Source: an uncultured Bacteroidales bacterium (GTDB taxonomy: Bacteria > Bacteroidota > Bacteroidia > Bacteroidales > UBA932). From it: a DNA stretch of 64,000 bases. Where the stretch lies: positions 1 to 64,000 of the forward strand of contig ONII01000012.1 of assembly GCA_900317845.1 (NCBI GenBank), in the 5' to 3' direction. A program made the position numbers and the translations under genes. Below the pieces are notes generated by a model that saw nothing but the letters and a program-made list of their open reading frames with translations, was not told the DNA's origin and did not search any database. Positions 61,982 to 64,000 of this stretch are shown here, in pieces (positions within the stretch are counted from its first letter, which is position 1; each line of letters starts with the position of its first letter).

Positions 61982-63217
61982 ATGAAACAATTTGGACTAC
62001 TGGTTGCTGCAGCAGCACTGCTTACAATAAGCCTGTCATGTGAGAAACTAAATGGGGACGATCCAAAGAACAACCCCTACAAGAAGCTCAACTTGACCAC
62101 CAAATCGGCCGAGTTTGCCCGTCAGGGAAACACCTTCGCCTTCGATTTTATCGACCGTATAAACACCGCCGAAGAGGGAGATTTCATTATTTCCCCGCTC
62201 AGCATGCAGTTCCTGCTGGGAATGATTCTGGATGGCGCGCAGAACGGGGCCGCAGATGAAATCTGCAAGGTGCTGGGCTATGGTTCAGGAGAAGTGAATG
62301 CTGTAAATGAATATTGCCTTTCCATGCTGGAACAGCTCCCTTCGCTTGATAAGAAGACCAAGCTTTCTATCGCCAATGCCATTTTCGTCAACAAATGGTA
62401 TGACTTGAAAGACAGTTACAAGAGCACCGTAGGGAAATACTATCAGGCCGAGGTCGCCAATCTGGATTTCTCCGACGGCGCCGGTTCACTCAAAACCATC
62501 AATGGCTGGTGCAACAAACAGACGAATGGGATGATTCCCAAGGTTCTGGATAAAGTGAGCACGGATATGCTTGCATATCTTCTCAACGCCATGTATTTCA
62601 AGAGTGAGTGGAAGGAGAAATTCCCCAAGAGTAATACTGTGAGCGAAACCTTCACTGTAGAGGGCGGGGTCACCAAGAAGGTCCCGATGATGAAGAACAA
62701 CAAAGACTTCTTATACCAGGACAATGATGATTTCCGTGTAGTGCGCTTGCCTTATGGGAACGGGGCCTTCAACATGATGGTCATCCTTCCCCAAACCGGG
62801 AAAACTCTTGCCGATGTCACAATGGCACTGAAAACCGCTGACTGGAATGAATTCCTTCAGATGATGGTTACCTGCGATGTCGATCTCTGGCTACCGAAGT
62901 TCGAAACCAAGTATTCCAAAAAGCTTAACGACATCCTTTCCGAAATGGGTATGCCTTCTGCTTTCAGTGCCATCGCTGCAGATTTCAAAGCTATGTCAGA
63001 TGCCGCCTTATGCCTGAGTTTCGTTAAGCAAGACGCTGTTATCAAAGTGGATGAAGAAGGCACGGAGGCCGCCGTGGTATCTTCGGCCGGAATGATGGCC
63101 ACCTCTGCCGGCCCCGGAGAACACATCGTTTTCCACGCCAATCATCCCTTCCTGTACCTCATCACCGAAAACAGCACTGGAGCCATCCTCTTTGCCGGTA
63201 AATATAGTGGAGAATGA
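61982..63217 (+). CDS. Lipoprotein serpin (serine protease inhibitor)
   Basis: The product is 411 aa from the ATG at 61982; SPII signal (lipobox SLSC, about residue 20). Serpin motifs are present: NIFISPLS-like DFIISPLSMQFLLGMILDGA, ANAIFVNKWYDLK, NAMYFKSEWKEKF, and the hinge EEGTEAAVVSSAG followed by FHANHPFLYLI. An intact small-residue hinge suggests a functional inhibitor. Counting from the hinge, P1-P1' falls near Ala-Thr-Ser, fitting elastase- or subtilisin-like targets. Surface lipoprotein serpins are known from related bacteria (miropin of Tannerella). It overlaps the next gene by 4 bp. Confidence 0.93.
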   Translation: MKQFGLLVAAAALLTISLSCEKLNGDDPKNNPYKKLNLTTKSAEFARQGNTFAFDFIDRINTAEEGDFIISPLSMQFLLGMILDGAQNGAADEICKVLGYGSGEVNAVNEYCLSMLEQLPSLDKKTKLSIANAIFVNKWYDLKDSYKSTVGKYYQAEVANLDFSDGAGSLKTINGWCNKQTNGMIPKVLDKVSTDMLAYLLNAMYFKSEWKEKFPKSNTVSETFTVEGGVTKKVPMMKNNKDFLYQDNDDFRVVRLPYGNGAFNMMVILPQTGKTLADVTMALKTADWNEFLQMMVTCDVDLWLPKFETKYSKKLNDILSEMGMPSAFSAIAADFKAMSDAALCLSFVKQDAVIKVDEEGTEAAVVSSAGMMATSAGPGEHIVFHANHPFLYLITENSTGAILFAGKYSGE

Positions 63218-63630
63218 AACGGCCAATAATTACCATAGCGCTACTGGCGATATCTGTTTGCATGGTCTCGGCGCAAGAGAATCCGTCCTGGAAGCGGTTG
63301 GAAAACAATATCATGCTTGGTGGCGGTTTATTCCTGGAGAGTGGCTCGCAGTCCTATGGGAACAATCCCGGCGCCGTTCTGCGCCTGTCCTATGGCCTTG
63401 ATGTAAGGCTCAATGAGACATGGTCCGTGATGCCTGGTGCCGGCATCCGTGCGCAACTGGGAGACATCCGGCATTTCATGTGGATTGGCGGCGCCCCGGA
63501 CGGCATGGCCATGGCCGATGTCTTCGTTGTGGGGCGTTATCATTTCGACTACCTCCACGAAAAACCGCTTCTGAATATGTTCAGAGGCGGTTTTCTTATT
63601 TTATATCCCAAATCGTATCCCAAAAATTGA
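63214..63630 (+). pseudogene. Truncated outer-membrane beta-barrel gene, 3' end replaced by att-like sequence
   Basis: The frame codes 138 aa with a Sec signal (about 1-20) and about 110 residues of an outer-membrane barrel (ENNIMLGGGLFLESGSQSY, LRLSYGLDVRLNETWSVMPG). From about residue 115 the coding runs into the duplicated ssrA terminator (LHEKPLLNMFRGGFLI) and 12-bp repeats (YPKSYPKN), so the C-terminal half of the barrel is lost. It is coupled to the serpin gene by a 4-bp overlap. It is probably a broken gene left by recombination. Confidence 0.7.
63553..63628. repeat. Second copy of ssrA 3' flank (terminator plus 12-bp repeats)
   Basis: CTCCAC (63553), hairpin AAAACCGCTTCTGA / TCAGAGGCGGTTTTC (63561-63595) and tandem ATCCCAAATCGT ATCCCAAAAATT (63605-63628) mirror the layout at 59366-59441. 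On the minus strand it reads NFWDTIWDIK-stop, like an integrase C-terminus. Confidence 0.75.
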
Positions 63631-63671
63631 CCTATAAGTCCGGTAAAATGCACCTGGAGCCATATGTATTT

Positions 63672-64000
63672 CTACTGTATTTCTTGTTGTTGTTTCCCTG
63701 ATAGACTTAGCAGAACAGTCTCTTTGTATTTACGGGAAACAGGCAGTTCCGTACTACAAACGGAAACGATATCCGGAGAAACCAGGGAAGCCAAATTAAC
63801 ATTAACCAGATAGGAACGGTGAATACGGAGAAAATCTTCCCCAAGCAGGTTCTCCCATTGCCCGATACCGGTCCTATTGCGATAAGATTCCCCAGAAAGG
63901 CTAACAATGCGTACCTCCGTATCGTTGGATTCAATGTATGCAATATCGGCCAGTGGTAGCGTCATGCTTTTGCGCTCTGAAAAGAATGTTATGGTTCGGC
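63672..64000 (-). CDS. LytTR-domain response regulator, 5' part cut by window edge
   Basis: The frame runs in from the right edge and ends at 63672; an internal Met at 63965 is not a likely start because the domain continues upstream (TITFFSERKS). LPLADIAYIESNDTEVRIVSLSGES, RNRTGIGQWENLL, FLRIHRSYLVN and a short basic/hydrophobic tail fit the LytTR DNA-binding domain. The N-terminal receiver domain, if present, lies outside the window. It belongs to the LytR/AgrA type that usually pairs with a histidine kinase. It is just outside the right repeat copy of the island. Confidence 0.85.
   Translation of the reverse strand, partial: RTITFFSERKSMTLPLADIAYIESNDTEVRIVSLSGESYRNRTGIGQWENLLGEDFLRIHRSYLVNVNLASLVSPDIVSVCSTELPVSRKYKETVLLSLSGKQQQEIQ

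Overview
The window reads as chromosomal DNA of a fairly GC-rich member of the order Bacteroidales. The evidence is Bacteroidetes-type promoters (the -7 box TAnnTTTG occurs just upstream of many start codons or RNA genes), SPII lipoproteins with short hydrophobic signals, type V (Mfa/Fim-like) pilus genes, a split glycine decarboxylase, DUF3575/DUF5686/DUF5715/DUF3467 family proteins, and a tmRNA whose tag reads (A)NNNYALAA. I would not name a genus from sequence alone.

Layout. 1-5945 (minus): two large secreted lipoproteins, one a fimbrillin-like/FN3 protein ending in a DNA/RNA non-specific endonuclease, each preceded by an unlisted-size micro-ORF of about 50 codons. 6015-8516 (plus): DUF3467, KdsC-like phosphatase, Maf, MutY. 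8556-12415 (minus): large MscS channel and SerB. 12473-16371 (plus): CNNM/CBS membrane protein, YgjP-like metallopeptidase, HI0933-type flavoprotein, RmuC. 16331-19718 (minus): a bifunctional heptose-1-P guanylyltransferase/phosphatase fusion, heptose kinase HddA and a flavodiiron protein. 19754-21124: DUF389 membrane protein and tRNA-Cys. 21202-21333 (minus): a likely small RNA. 21628-23879: divergent threonine dehydrogenase and glycine C-acetyltransferase. 23888-31897: GtrA-like protein, two acyltransferases resembling the glycine-lipid enzymes GlsB and GlsA, a CDP-alcohol phosphatidyltransferase, an SDR, DUF5686 and AraC-type proteins. 31876-40711 (minus): TrmO, SEC-C protein, and a full glycine cleavage operon (gcvPB, gcvPA, gcvH, gcvT) headed by a ureohydrolase-like protein and a membrane/Rossmann/RyR-like protein. 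40789-48106: ObgE, PAP2 (plus); MurF, Dut, LptG, Tgt (minus); nucleoside permease (plus), zinc-ribbon protein (minus). 48427-57055 (plus): SSB followed by a five-gene type V pilus locus. 57113-58943: lipoprotein and NlpC/P60 hydrolase. 58976-59370: tmRNA. 59371-63630: a small island with lipoprotein, sigma factor, anti-sigma-like barrel protein, serpin and a broken outer-membrane gene. 63672-64000: partial LytTR regulator.

How the genes fit together. Threonine can be converted to glycine and acetyl-CoA (Tdh and Kbl), glycine can be oxidised (GcvTHP), and the acyltransferase pair may use glycine for membrane lipid, so glycine is a recurring theme. The heptose genes feed GDP-heptose into surface glycans. 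LptG, the pilus locus, the secreted nuclease and the serpin act on the cell envelope or outside it.

The most interesting unexplained structures are: a tmRNA-terminator duplication with paired 12-bp repeats at both ends of the serpin/sigma island (probable integration scar); a phased GTCCAC/GTGGAC array inside it; a 51-nt tRNA-like minihelix with encoded CCA between two pilus genes; and short palindromic repeats ending in ATGAC that sit inside genes in frame and supply the stop codons of two converging genes. No rRNA or CRISPR array was seen.
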